This document shows positions 1-10,195 of a stretch of DNA of 60,000 nucleotides, in pieces. The DNA is from Cryptomeria japonica (taxonomy: Eukaryota > Streptophyta > Pinopsida > Cupressales > Cupressaceae). Below the pieces are notes generated by a model. The model was not told where the DNA came from. It saw nothing but the letters and a program-made list of their open reading frames with translations, and did no database searches. A program made the translations under genes and the position numbers. The DNA lies in NCBI RefSeq assembly GCF_030272615.1, contig NC_081414.1, positions 825,808,896 to 825,868,895 on the forward strand. Direction: 5' to 3'. The stretch's first letter is position 1; every line of letters starts with the position of its first letter.

Positions 1-1
1 C

Positions 2-1300
2 TCTTTTGGAACAAGAAAAGGAAAAGCTCTATGTGCTACTATCAGTCATGATTCAGAGAGATGGCTTCTAGATTCAGGGGCTTCTCATCATATGGCATCT
101 TCACAGTCTATGTTCTCTACATTTGAGCCTTGCACCATGCCACAAATTTTGATGGGCAATCATACATACATGGATGTGATTGGGAAAGGATCTATTGACA
201 TTGGGGATAACTCCTTCAATGATGTGTTGTGTGTACCCCACTTGACAAACAATCTCCTTTCTATCTATCAAATCACACATGGCGCAACTAAGAGAGTTGT
301 GGAGTTCACACCTGACTCAGTTTTTATTAGAGACATGGAGACTAGAGCTATCATTGCAACTGGGGTGGTTGATCATGCATCTCGGTTATACACCTTTTCA
401 GATTTTGTTGATGATGATGATTTCACATTTGATGATTCTACACATGATGATCACACTTATTGTGATGATTCAGATTTTGAGGAGAACTTTGGACACTTGA
501 ACATGGGGATTCTCACATGTGACCCCGTCCTTGAGTCTTGTATTTCATCTCCTCATATTGATATCACATCACCTATTGCACCTGATGATGCAGATAGTGC
601 GACAGTTTTGCCTACATGTGATTCAGTGCAGCAGGATATACATTGTCTTCCAGCTTCAGATTCATGGGATGATTACATGACAGATATTGCAGGTTTGTTT
701 ATGGAATCCTACATTGCAGATTTGGGAGACATCATTGATGACATACATCTTCTCTTTGATGAAGATGATCCTTCTTCGATTGTTGCGAGGGCACACTCTG
801 ACCCTCTTGTTCATTCTCTACATGATCATTCTTTTGAGGTTGACATGATTGTGGATACTTATGTACAGCAGTTGGAGGAGGTCTCTTTATTCTTTGAGGA
901 GACACATGAGTCTTTGGACATTGTTCTACATCCATCTTCACTAGATGTTGGAGTTCCTTTTTCAGCAGTGTGGCACAGTTTACCACCTTTGGAAGGGGTA
1001 TCTTTCAGCATCGACATGGGCACACTTGAGCAGTTTTCAGAGATTCCTTTCATCATGAGTTTTCTTCATCCATATTCCCTTCATGATTGGGGAGACTTCA
1101 TGGATACACCTTTGGTTTTGTTTCTTCCTAAGGGGAGGAATGTTGTTCGACGTTCGTGGAGCAGTTTCTTCATACATCGAGCTTCTATCATTGGTGCAAA
1201 TTCTTCATTGAGGGAGGATCACAGTTTGACTTCTCTTCTTCTCTCATATTGGGGGGACTTTTTCCTCATATGGGGTTTTGTTCCTCACATACTTCTTTGA
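2..1300 (+). CDS. Copia-type protease / gag-pre-integrase protein with acidic C-terminal extension (5' truncated by window edge)
   Basis: The frame is open from base 2, so the true start is upstream; an internal ATG lies at 92. The protease active-site motif WLLDSGASHHM is at 62-94. A gag-pre-integrase-like stretch follows (VLCVPHLTNNLLSIYQITHG, about 222-281). After about residue 130 the protein becomes very acidic, with runs of Asp and His-Asp, and has no recognisable integrase or polymerase motif. It ends in a hydrophobic tail before the TGA at 1298-1300. There are no stops or frameshifts over about 432 codons, unlike the inverted copy next door, so this is the better preserved copy. In copia elements the protease matures Gag-Pol. 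The role of the acidic segment is unknown; the same segment in both copies shows it belongs to the family. Confidence 0.75.
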   Translation, partial: SFGTRKGKALCATISHDSERWLLDSGASHHMASSQSMFSTFEPCTMPQILMGNHTYMDVIGKGSIDIGDNSFNDVLCVPHLTNNLLSIYQITHGATKRVVEFTPDSVFIRDMETRAIIATGVVDHASRLYTFSDFVDDDDFTFDDSTHDDHTYCDDSDFEENFGHLNMGILTCDPVLESCISSPHIDITSPIAPDDADSATVLPTCDSVQQDIHCLPASDSWDDYMTDIAGLFMESYIADLGDIIDDIHLLFDEDDPSSIVARAHSDPLVHSLHDHSFEVDMIVDTYVQQLEEVSLFFEETHESLDIVLHPSSLDVGVPFSAVWHSLPPLEGVSFSIDMGTLEQFSEIPFIMSFLHPYSLHDWGDFMDTPLVLFLPKGRNVVRRSWSSFFIHRASIIGANSSLREDHSLTSLLLSYWGDFFLIWGFVPHILL

Positions 1301-1485
1301 GAGTTCTCTTGTATAGCTTTCATCTCTCTTTTGGGGGAGGGTTTTTTCCCATTGGGTTTTTCTCTCTTTCCCCACTTTGTGAGAGATTTCATTGCATTGG
1401 TTTGCATGCATTTGCATTTGTGCATGGGTACCTAACATGGCCTTGTAGCCGGGACCCATCTTGCATTGCTTAGTTGCAATGTAGA

Positions 1486-1522
1486 CTTAAGTGCATTCCC
1501 CTAAGTTGCACTTAAGGGGGGG
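1486..1522 (+). promoter_or_regulatory. Stem-loop and polypurine tract upstream of family A 3' LTR
   Basis: A perfect 10-bp inverted repeat, CTTAAGTGCA (1486-1495) and TGCACTTAAG (1507-1516), encloses an 11-base loop. It runs into the purine tract TTAAGGGGGG, which ends at the base before the LTR. By position the tract is the plus-strand primer site of reverse transcription. The hairpin is seen directly; any role for it is inference. Confidence 0.7.
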
Positions 1523-2002
1523 TGTTGGTGTAAATAATTATTCATCATGGATATTATTACACTTACTTAAGTTTACTTAGGATAATGCATTTCATAGTAG
1601 TTTGGATATGAGACACTTGGGTGTTTGTGCCACATTGGGATAGTGTGTGTAGGAGAAATTCCACCTCTTATGGTGTTGATCTTGTTATTACACTATCATA
1701 TCCACTTATTGTGGAGTGATAATTCCACCTTCGGTGGGTGATCCACCTCATGTGGAATATTATATTATTTCTCCTACCTACCCACACATATTTCCTACCT
1801 ACCCTTGTTTCTTATTGAGCCACATGTCATAATTGTGTGCTCATACATATCTCTAGCCTTGCCTATATAAGCAGGCTCATCTACATTGTATGTAACAATT
1901 ATTGATCATTTTCTATTGATGAGAATACAGTTTATTCTTGTCCCATATTATGTCTCTATCTTGTACATTTCATTGACCTCTTGATCTTGGCAAAATCCAA
2001 CA
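1523..2002 (+). repeat. Family A 3' LTR (480 bp)
   Basis: It starts TGTTGG and ends CCAACA, the usual short inverted termini. It follows a purine tract directly, which fixes the left edge. A TATA-like box (TATATAA, about 1864-1870) lies in the 3' half, as expected for U3/R. An inner inverted repeat, GTAGGAGAAAT (1649-1659) against ATTTCTCCTAC (1767-1777), encloses several smaller inverted repeats around GTGGA/TCCAC, so about 130 bp of U3 can fold on itself. Confidence 0.85.
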
Positions 2003-3039
2003 GAGGGTCATAGTGATCCCTCGCAACAATCGAAGAAGGATCATCTTCATCAAAGAGAAGATGAATGTCATCAATGATGTCTCCCAAATCTATAATGTAG
2101 GACTCCACAAAAAAACCTGCAATGTCTGTCAAGTAGGCATCCTAATCAACTAAAGCAGGAAGACATGGAATATCCTGCTGCACTGAATTACAAGAAGGCA
2201 AAACTGTCGCACTAGTTGCATCATCAGGTGCAATAGGTGGTGCGATATCAATAGAAGGAGATGATATGCAAGGCTCAAGAATGGGGTAACGTGTGAGAAT
2301 TCCCAAGTTCAAGTACCCCAAGTTCTCATCAAAATCTGAATCATCAACATAGGAAGAATCAACCTCATCAATAGGACCAAAATGTGAAAAAGAGTACAAC
2401 CAAGATGCATGATCAACCACCCCAGTCGCAATGATAGCTCCACTCTCCAAGTCTCTAATGATAACTGAATCAGGTGTGAACTCCATAGTTTTCCTCATTG
2501 CCCCATGTGTGATTTGATAGATGGAAAGAAGATTGTTTGTCAAGTGGGGTACACACAACACATCATCGAAGGAGTTATCCCCAATGGCAATAGATCATTT
2601 CCCAATCACATCCATGTATGTATGATTGCCCATCAAAATCTGTGGCATGTGGCAAGGCTCAAATGTAGAAAACATAGACTGCAAAGATGCCATATGATGA
2701 GAAGCCCCTGAATCTAGAAGCCATCTCCCTAAATCATGACTTGTAGTAGCACAAAGAGCTTGTCCCTTTCCTTTATCTATCCCAAAAGAGTGATCCTTTC
2801 CTTTATCCTTGGAAGAAGAAGCTGATGTAGACATTCTAGAAGGTAGGTTGATTTTGTTCTTCTCAAGAAGATTCTTCCACTCATCAATATCTTTCTTATG
2901 ACAATGATGTTCATCATGTCCCGACTTCTTGTAATATCCACAAAAAAGATTGTCCTTATATGATTTCCTCTTAGGTGAGAATGGTGAATCACCTTGTTGT
3001 GGAGAGGAAGATTGTGCTCCATCTTGTTGTGGTTTTGAC
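2003..3039 (-). pseudogene. Family A minus-strand copy: zinc knuckle, protease and acidic ORF, broken
   Basis: Read on the minus strand, this matches the plus copy from its protease through about two thirds of its acidic region, then stops at the plus copy's LTR. Visible lesions are a TGA at about 2595-2597 (Gly codon in the plus copy), a TAG just downstream of about 2145 (Trp codon in the plus copy), and a one-base shift near 3037 that separates it from gag. The gag zinc knuckle (about 2900-2950) reads CGYYKKSGHDEHHC: the second cysteine of the CX2CX4HX4C pattern is tyrosine, so metal binding is probably lost. The protease motif DSGASHHM is intact. Confidence 0.75.
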
Positions 3040-3723
3040 TTAGGTCATTTGATTCTTACCTTTTCCTTGATTGCTTTGATTCCCTTTATTAGCCACCAAA
3101 GCTTGTGACTTTGAAGATTTGAGAATCCCCATCATGGTCAACTTAGATTGCTCAAGTATCAACATCTTCATGAATGAATCAAATGAGGGAGAAGTGTATG
3201 AGGAACCTTGAGCTAATCTATGGGTGTGAAAGCTAGATACAAAGGTTGCATACTCTGAAGGAAGCTTGTCCAACAAGTTATAAACCAATTGAGCATCCTT
3301 TTTATCAATTCCATAATCCTTTAGCTTTTCTCTTAGCTCATTTTCTTTTGTGACATAATATTTGATTGTATCAAAATCCTTGGGACCCAAAGTTGTGAGT
3401 TCACTATCAAGCTTGTAGCCCTTAATCTCATCAACTTGACCATACAATTTTTGAAAAATATCCCAAGCCTCTTTAATTGTAGTACACTTATCAATGTAAA
3501 AAATGAAGTCATCTGATACATACTTTCTAAGAGTTCCAATTGCCATAGCATTTTTAGTGAGCCATTCAAGTTGAGCATTAGGATCAGCTTTAGGATCAGG
3601 TGGTGTTGTAATAGTTCCAGTTACATAATGAATGAGTCCTTTTTCCAATAGTTTACTCCATGCCTTAATCTTCCATGATGCATAATTATGAGGAGTTAAA
3701 AGTGGAAATTTAGGAGAACCCAT
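3040..3723 (-). pseudogene. Family A gag (UBN2-like), minus-strand copy
   Basis: About 228 codons from the ATG at 3723 (MGSPKFPLLTPHNYASWKIK) to the TAA at 3040. An upstream in-frame start at 3771 exists, but the copia-gag N-terminus begins at MGSP. The Trp-rich start and the later stretch EAWDIFQKLYGQ are typical of plant copia Gag, which forms the virus-like particle. The stop comes at a one-base frameshift; the downstream frame continues the protein into a Lys/Gln/Ser-rich linker and the zinc knuckle. This stretch itself has no stop codons. Confidence 0.75.
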
Positions 3724-4857
3724 AGCACCAAAATGAAAAAACACAAGAAAGAGAGAGGCACAATCACACAAGACACCCCCTCAAAATGGTGATTTGGCAC
3801 TTTATACTTAGTGCATATACAATGGGCCACTTGCAAAACAAGTCAAAGTGGACTTATAATTTCAATTTACAACTTCTCAAAATGATATATAAGAGACTTC
3901 AACAAATACTGCTAGTGATCTAAACTGAGATCCAAGTGAAATACAAGTACCAAATATGCCAAGAATGGGAAAATATTGAAAGTACAATTTCTACTTAAAA
4001 TCACTACAAACAAATGAAATATTATGAAAGTAGATGAAAAAATATGCACTTTCAAAAAAAACAGTGCCTAAAAAGGAGGTTGTATGACCCCAAACGAAGC
4101 CTCTGAAGTTGCAAAATTGGGGATTAGACAGGTATAGTCATGAAGATCTGCAATTTCTGGAAAATCCAACCATCAAAATTAGAAAATTCTTGCACCACTG
4201 TGAAGAGCACAAAATTCTAGCCCATTTCAAAAAATATTGCACCAAAAAAGGAGCAAAAATGAGTAAGATATGGCTTTCCAAAGATGAACTGCAAAACTGA
4301 AAAAGCTCGATGAGAGGGGCCTATAATTTTTTGAAAAAATAATGACGTTAGTGAACTACAGGGTTAAATTTGATGACCATATGGCCATCACCAAAAATTT
4401 GTCTCCCTGCCTACATGGTGTCTGTACCGTACGTACAGATGGTGTGGCAGACAGGTGGCATTGCTAACGTGTCAAATGATGTGGCACCAACTGGGTGGTT
4501 ACATGGCAGATGGGGTCTTCGTGGACCAATGACTATGGGCCACATGTCATAGCCGATGGTGGTGAGCGACAGTAGTAGTCAATGGTGGTGAGCGGTTGTT
4601 GGAGGGTCAATGCGGGAGATGACGCGGGCGCGAGGGCCAGGAGTCCGGTGGGAGGCACCAGAGCAGTCTACAACGACAGTGTAGCGATTGGTAGGAGAGA
4701 TCCGGGGGTGCACGGCGGGGCTGCCGAAAGGTCGCGAGGGTGGATTGAAGTATAGGTCGACAGCTACATGGGACGGCGCAGGCGGACTGGTACTGCATGG
4801 AACCAGCAGAAAGTATGATGCACGAAACCTGCAACACAACAGGTCACGGGGGGTCAG
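3724..4857. other. Family A leader and GC-rich tract of unknown nature
   Basis: 3724-4328 is AT-rich non-coding DNA upstream of the minus-strand gag, probably the element's leader. I see no 5' LTR of family A here, so that copy is truncated on this side. 4329-4857 is clearly richer in G and C than anything else in the window and contains several CpG-dense stretches (for example 4610-4760). Short ORFs occur in it on both strands, but none shows a recognisable domain. It ends where the truncated LTR of element B begins. Confidence 0.5.
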
Positions 4858-5105
4858 CCCTATCATATTCACACGTTACATTTACATCTCACAAATTACA
4901 AGTTACATGATATAGGGTCAGCCCTATCATATTCAAAAGTTATATTTACATCTCACAAATTATATCGCCCATTGAGGGCCAGACCAAAAATGCAAGTTAC
5001 ACATTATCTTTGCATAATAATGTGGCTAAGGTTGATAGGCCAATTAGCCACCTAGATGTGCTAGGTCGGCCCTAGAAGGAATTCAACCTAGCTAAAACAT
5101 CAACA
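4858..5105 (-). repeat. Element B 3' LTR, truncated, with internal duplication
   Basis: Matches the right-hand LTR (about 17690-17892) up to the shared end CATCAACA. A block of about 65 bp beginning TCAGCCCTATCATATTCA occurs twice in tandem (about 4855-4918 and 4919-4970) but only once in the right-hand LTR, so it duplicated after insertion or in another copy. The rest of the LTR is missing. Confidence 0.75.
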
Positions 5106-5636
5106 CTCCCTCTTATCTAGGAAGGAGTCCTTCTCAACATCTGAGTTGCATAGTGACAACCACCATGGCTACTCCCAGAGTGTGGGTCCATCATGGTTGC
5201 TCCCATGGATGGATAACAAATAAAGACAAGTGCCCATCACAAAATTGTGATGTCATCATCTCAATATGACGTTCACCATAGCTACTCCTAGAGGGTGAAT
5301 AAACACAAGTGCTAAGTCATGGAATTTCTCCCACAACATCCACCATGGTTACTTTCAGAGGGTGGATTGACCATACCTACTTGCAGTAGGTGGTAACAAG
5401 GGCTTTCACCTCAAACTTCTATCACAGAGAAGAATGCATAAACAAGGGCTTTCACCTCAAACTTCTCTTGCAGAAAAGAATGCATTAAAGTAAATCTCAA
5501 GAAATCACTAATGTTGAGGCTCCCTCTCAGCTAGGGTTTCATTCTCCACAACTCTAAGCTTGTCTTGAAAGTACACAAACTTTACTCAGGCAAGAGGCTT
5601 GGTGAGAATATTGACCGTCTAATCATCAGTGCACAT
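5106..5636 (-). repeat. Element B 3' UTR with tandem mini-hairpins and polypurine tract
   Basis: Next to the LTR is a pyrimidine run (5106-5122), the complement of a polypurine tract. Then comes a series of short inverted repeats with arms like CCACC and GGGTGG spaced 12-16 bases apart (near 5160, 5190, 5275, 5340 and 5370), and two near-identical direct repeats starting ACAAGGGCTTTCACCTCAAA (5396 and 5442). Element D has the same kind of array at the same position (20507-20868). No coding frame is visible. Confidence 0.6.
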
Positions 5637-7138
5637 TTACCTCAACTGAATCGCATTTGGTTGCACCATATCTCTAGCATAGTGATACTTGATTTCCACA
5701 TGCTTTGATCTATCATGAAACATAGGATTGATAGAAAGATTCACACAACTTTGGTTATCACAATAAATAACTGTAGGATCCAATGATTGTCCAAACAATC
5801 CTACAAGGAGCTTCCGAAGCCACACTGCTTTGCGAGTTGCCACACATGCTGCAATGTAGTCTCCCTCTATGGTTTTTAGTGCCACTAAAAACTACTTCTT
5901 GTTACACCAAGAAATCATAGTAGATCCCAAACTGAAACAACAACCAGAGGTGCTCTTCCGATCAATAACACTCCTTGCCCAATCAGAATCAGAACAGCCT
6001 TCTAGATTTATGTCCACACTAGAAGAATATTTTAAGGAATATCCAACTGTGCCACGCAAGTATCTCAAGAGATGTTTGGTTACAACTAGATGTATGATCT
6101 ACCTTGGTTCACTCATAAGCTGACTAAGTGCACTCATGACATAGCAAATATCTGGTCTAGTGTTAATTGGATATATCAAGGACCCAATCAACTGTCTACA
6201 TAGTAGGATCCACAAGATCTGAACTAGTTGTAGATTCACTTAACTTCTTCAAGTTAGTATCCATTGGTGTAGACATAGAATTGTAGTCTAACATTCCAAA
6301 CCTCTTTAAGATATCAATGGTATATTTCCGTTGACTCAGAATAATCTCATTTGGCCTTTGCCATACTTCCAAGCCTAGAAAGAAATGCATGAGACCTAGG
6401 TCTTTCATCTCAAATTCTAAAGTCAACTCCTTCTTACATCTGAGGATAAGATAGTCTTCCTTGGTAATAAATAAATCATAAACATATAGTACCAAAATTA
6501 ACATTTCACGATTGAATACCTTGAAGAAGATTTGGATCAACATCATTTTTGTAGAAACCCAAACCCACTAAGTATTTGTCAATTCTTTCATACCATGCAC
6601 GAGGAGCCTGCTTAAGACCATATGAACCTTTCTTTAATTTGCATACATGAGACTCCTTCCCATGAATCACGAAACCCTCAGGTTTCTCAATCACACCATT
6701 GAGGAATGTTGTCTTTACATCCATTTGATGAAGCTTCCATCCCTTAGCTACTTCAATGGCAATGATGATCCTGATGGAAGTATAGCGAGCAATAGGAGCA
6801 ATTGTTTCTTCATAGTCTATTCCATATTTCTAAAAGAAACCACAAGCCACAAACCTAGCCTTGTACTTCTCAATGCTTCCATCAACTACATGATTAATCT
6901 TGTACAACCACTTGGAAGATACAACCAACTTCCCCTCGGGTCTAGGAACAATATCCCATGCATCATTCTTAATAATGGATTGATACTCTTCATCCATTGC
7001 ATCTTTTCATACTTGTTGTTTTGAGGCTTCATCAACACTAGAAGGTTCAGTCTTAATAAGATTACACATCAATGCAACATAGCTAGAGAATCTTTGTGGT
7101 CTTTTACTTTTTATGAATGTGCCTCTAGGAGTCGCAAA
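5637..7138 (-). pseudogene. Element B reverse transcriptase and RNase H, degenerate
   Basis: Read from 7138 to 5637. RT signatures are SKWLYKINHVVDGSIEKYKA (about 6870-6930), MDVKTTFLNG (6724), SYGLKQAPRAWYERIDKYL (about 6560-6630) and the catalytic box near 6480. That box reads YVYD instead of YVDD, so the first catalytic Asp is lost. After LNGVIE the segment EEEVYIEQ found in element D is missing, an in-frame deletion of about 24-27 bases. RNase H shows IYCDNQSC and HDRSKHVEIKYHYARD (about 5660-5770). A TAG lies just upstream of RNase H (about 5897), and further stops and shifts break the frame. In a live element these domains convert the RNA genome into DNA. Confidence 0.85.
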
Positions 7139-8569
7139 CTAATCTGCCTCCTGCATAGTGTTCCTTGCCCAAAGTGGTCTCTTTCGACTCACAACAATAT
7201 CTCTAGGCCCATCAATAAGATCCAAAGGTTCAATTGGACCATCATCTAGAATAGGTTTGATAGACTCCCTCTGAATCTCAGGAGCATGATCAATGTCCAT
7301 GCCTTGAGGATTCTCATGAACTTCATCATCCATCTCCATGCATGAACGTTTGGATTTTCTGAATGCAACATCTTCCTCAAATGTAACATCTTTGTTAACC
7401 TCTATATACCTCTGACCTGGAATGCAGATTCTATAGGCTTTAGAGAATTCACTGTAGCCCACAAATATTCCTCTCTTCCCAGAAGCTTCCAACTTGGTCA
7501 TCTTATCTTTAGGCACATGAACGTATACTGGACACCCAAATATCCTCAAGTGACTGATATCAGGCTTGATCCCCAAAAGGGCTTCTTCTGGAGTCATATT
7601 CTACAGAATCTGATGAAGACATCTATTCTGGACATACCCAGCTGTTCTAGAAGCTTCTTCCCATAGAAAAGTCTAAAGGTCTTGATCATGGATCATGGCT
7701 TTTGCAACTTCAACAATAGATCTGTTCTTTCTTTCTGCAATCCCATTTTGATAACAGTTGTAGGGAGCACATAACTCCCTCTTGATCCCTGCCTCAATAC
7801 AAAAATCATGAAAGCTACCAGAGGTGTATTCACCTCCATTGTCAGACCTTAACACTTCAATTCTTTTCCCAGATAAGTTTTCTACTAAAGCCTTAAACTC
7901 TTTGAATCTACCTAGGACTTCATCAGATTCTTTAGATCATAAGAGGTAAATCCAAGTCTTCCTAGAGTAGTCATCTATGAAAGTTACATAATACAAAAAT
8001 CCACTTGGAGATGCAATCGACATAGGTCCACATAAATCAGAATGTACAAGAGCTAATATTTCCTTTGACCTACTTTCACTACTATGAAATGGATTCTTAG
8101 TGTTTTTACTCATAACACAACATTTACATGTATCACCATGAACATGACTAAGTTTAGACATACCTTTAACCATCTTCTCCAAGGTTGAAAGAGCCCGAAA
8201 GTGATTTTGTCCAAGTCTTCTATGCCATAAATTGCTTGAATTGGAGGATTGTAGAAGACCTTGAACCAGACAAATGTGAAGCTTGTATAGACTTTCATAT
8301 CGATTCCCAATCACATGAGTAGATTTGATGCTGGATTTCTTTGGCCATGCAAGAACTCTTTCTTCTGAAAATGCTACTTGATAACCTTTATCCTCCAAAG
8401 CTGAAATGGAGATAATATTCCTCTTGATTCCCAACACAAACAAGATATCACTTAGATGAAGAGAGATTCCAGAATCAAGGTTAAGAGAAGTAGCACTGAA
8501 CCCTCTCAACTCCCTCCACCAAATCTGAAAGATGCTCATGATAGTTGGTGATGTGTCTAGAAGCTCCAC
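7139..8569 (-). pseudogene. Element B gag-pre-integrase and integrase, degenerate
   Basis: Three open stretches cover the region: 7937-8569, 7673-7855 and 7139-7597. The first holds the gag-pre-integrase stretch, the integrase zinc-binding region (LWHRRLGQNHFRAL ... CKCCVMSK) and the start of the catalytic core (LVHSDLCGPM, FIDDYSRKTW). The second holds the second acidic motif and the third (RSDNGGEYTS, NGIAERKNRSIVEVAKAMIH). The third is the C-terminal part (GCPVYVHVPK, GIFVGYSEFSKAYRI, QRYIEVNKDVTFEEDVAF). Stops and small shifts separate them. Core residues look present, but the protein cannot be made as one chain. Confidence 0.85.
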
Positions 8570-9014
8570 TACTGATCAACCAGGTATCACTATCTATGGG
8601 AACATTTCTTGACATAGCTTAAATGAAGAGGAATTCATTGGAGTTGTCTTTCGCTTCCTTCTAATTTGAAACTTCATTAATGTTTGCCCCTTGTTGCTTC
8701 GGCCTTGACAAACAATCTCTAGTGAAGTGACCAAACTTTTCACATCTAAAGCACTAAATGTGGGAGAGGTCTTTCTTCTCTTCTTTAAATCAGGAGAATA
8801 TTTTGATGTTTGATCTCTATGCCTCTTGAAGTTTCCTTTCTTCCAATTTTCTCCTTTCTTCTTGATGGACTAAGAGGCAAGAACATGAGTGTCTTCACCA
8901 TGAGAGCTTTTGATGATTCCTCTTGCAACCAATCTTGATTCCTCTTGGATGCAATCAGCATGAAGGCAGTCAAACATAGGAAATTTAGATCTCCCACTTA
9001 TGCCTTGGATAAAT
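8570..9014 (-). pseudogene. Element B gag C-terminus and protease, degenerate (left of insertion C)
   Basis: The frame continuing gag from across element C reads FIQGISGRSKFPMFD near 8960-9010, then a basic stretch (ENWKKGNFKRHRD), a CCHC knuckle (CFRCEKFGHFTRDC, about 8715-8756) and the protease site near 8560-8600. The protease motif reads LISSGASRH: the catalytic Asp of DSGAS has become Ser. A TAG near 8870 and frameshifts lie between. The base pattern at 9010-9014 is the left target duplication of element C. Confidence 0.65.
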
Positions 9015-10133
9015 TGTTGGCTTGGTGATGATTGTAATGATTAACTTCATCATATGTTGTCATTGATGAAACACATACACACACATATGTTCATATTGTC
9101 TACCGGTGTGACTTCAAAGTTGTTTATATTACAACTGGTATACTAGAGGTTTATATTTAATGGGTACATGGTGACAACTAGTATATACATGGAGACAACC
9201 AATGGTTATACATAACTCAACATCAACTTGAAGATCCAGCAAAGATTATCAAAGGAGCATCAAAGGATAAATGGTTTATGCGTTTAACTCCAACCGGTAT
9301 TGATTGTTCCAAACAATATTCACTGATTATGTGATGGGTTATCACTAGTCGTGATGAGTTATCCTTAGCAACAATTTTTGGTAGTATTTTTGTGATGAGT
9401 TATGATTGTTTGACCAAATACACTACACCTAGGAAATTGTGATATGTTTTCTAGAGGCTGACATGAAATCTAAATGTCTATATATTGACATCACAATGAA
9501 TTATTTTGTATGAGAAAAGGAGATATGTTATGTGATGATTTGATGCAAATGTAGAAGTTCTAAGTTGTAGAGTATGTTGGTAATGAAGTGTTGAGTGCAC
9601 AGAACAGGATCTATACAAGAAGTTGTGCTACTACTAGATCACACCACCTGTTGTTTTCAAATCATTGTAACAATCAAATCCCCTTACTGGGTAAGCTCTA
9701 ACAAGCTTCATTGTACAAATCCTCTAACCAGGTGATCCATTAGTTTGGATTCAGAAATCCTCTACTGAGGTTACTTCTTATAGGGTACTACCTTTTACAA
9801 GGTATAACTTTTAACTAAGCTTTGGGATCTTTAACATAATTCACTCCTAGTAGAGCAACCTTTAGTAGACCTTAACCGGCCAGTTATCTATTACTATAGA
9901 TAGTTAGCTTGTGAGTCCCATCTCACTGTGGTTTTTACCTATTTGGGTTTTCCACATATAACACGTGTGTTATGGTGGATGTTTTACTTATTGTGGATGG
10001 TGTTATATCATTTTGGATTACATGCATATTGTTTAACAAACTTCTTAAGTATATCTACCGATCAGTGTTTAAAGTAGTATTACTTTTGGTGTCACTGATT
10101 CACCCCCCCTCTCAGTGCTTTAGAGGTCCATCA
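9015..10133 (+). repeat. Element C 5' LTR (1,119 bp)
   Basis: Begins TGTTGG after TAAAT and ends TCCATCA just before the primer-binding site. It aligns with 15387-16487 over its whole length with scattered substitutions and a few small indels, including an extra copy of a short block near 9160-9200. It contains the C-run with CTCTCAGTGCTTTA near its 3' end, which element E shares. Confidence 0.9.
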
Positions 10134-10134
10134 A

Positions 10135-10148
10135 TTGGTATTAGAGCC
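10135..10148 (+). promoter_or_regulatory. Primer-binding site of element C
   Basis: TTGGTATTAGAGCC starts two bases after the 5' LTR. It differs by one C-to-T change from TGGTATCAGAGC, the usual plant copia site complementary to the 3' end of initiator methionine tRNA. Elements B and D carry the unchanged site on the other strand. Confidence 0.8.
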
Positions 10149-10195
10149 TAACTTCTTTAAAGCCTAATCACTTGGAAGGAAACCCTAAAGCTACC

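Larger units (their letters stand above)
1..2002 (+). mobile_element. LTR retrotransposon family A, plus-strand copy, 3' part
   Basis: The window opens inside this element. It holds an open reading frame (2-1300), a short 3' untranslated region, a purine tract (1513-1522) and a complete 3' LTR (1523-2002). The protein begins with a copia-type protease and gag-pre-integrase region, but no integrase, reverse transcriptase or RNase H lies between it and the LTR, so this is a non-autonomous element. The base after the LTR starts the reverse complement of the same family's ORF (compare 741-800 with 2003-2090), so this copy probably inserted into an older inverted copy. The left LTR and left target duplication lie outside the window. 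Confidence 0.85.

Noticed and set aside
4579-4915. Overlapping ORFs on both strands in the GC-rich tract
   Set aside because: They overlap each other in several frames, show no known domain, and extend into the LTR of B. High GC content alone explains the lack of stops.
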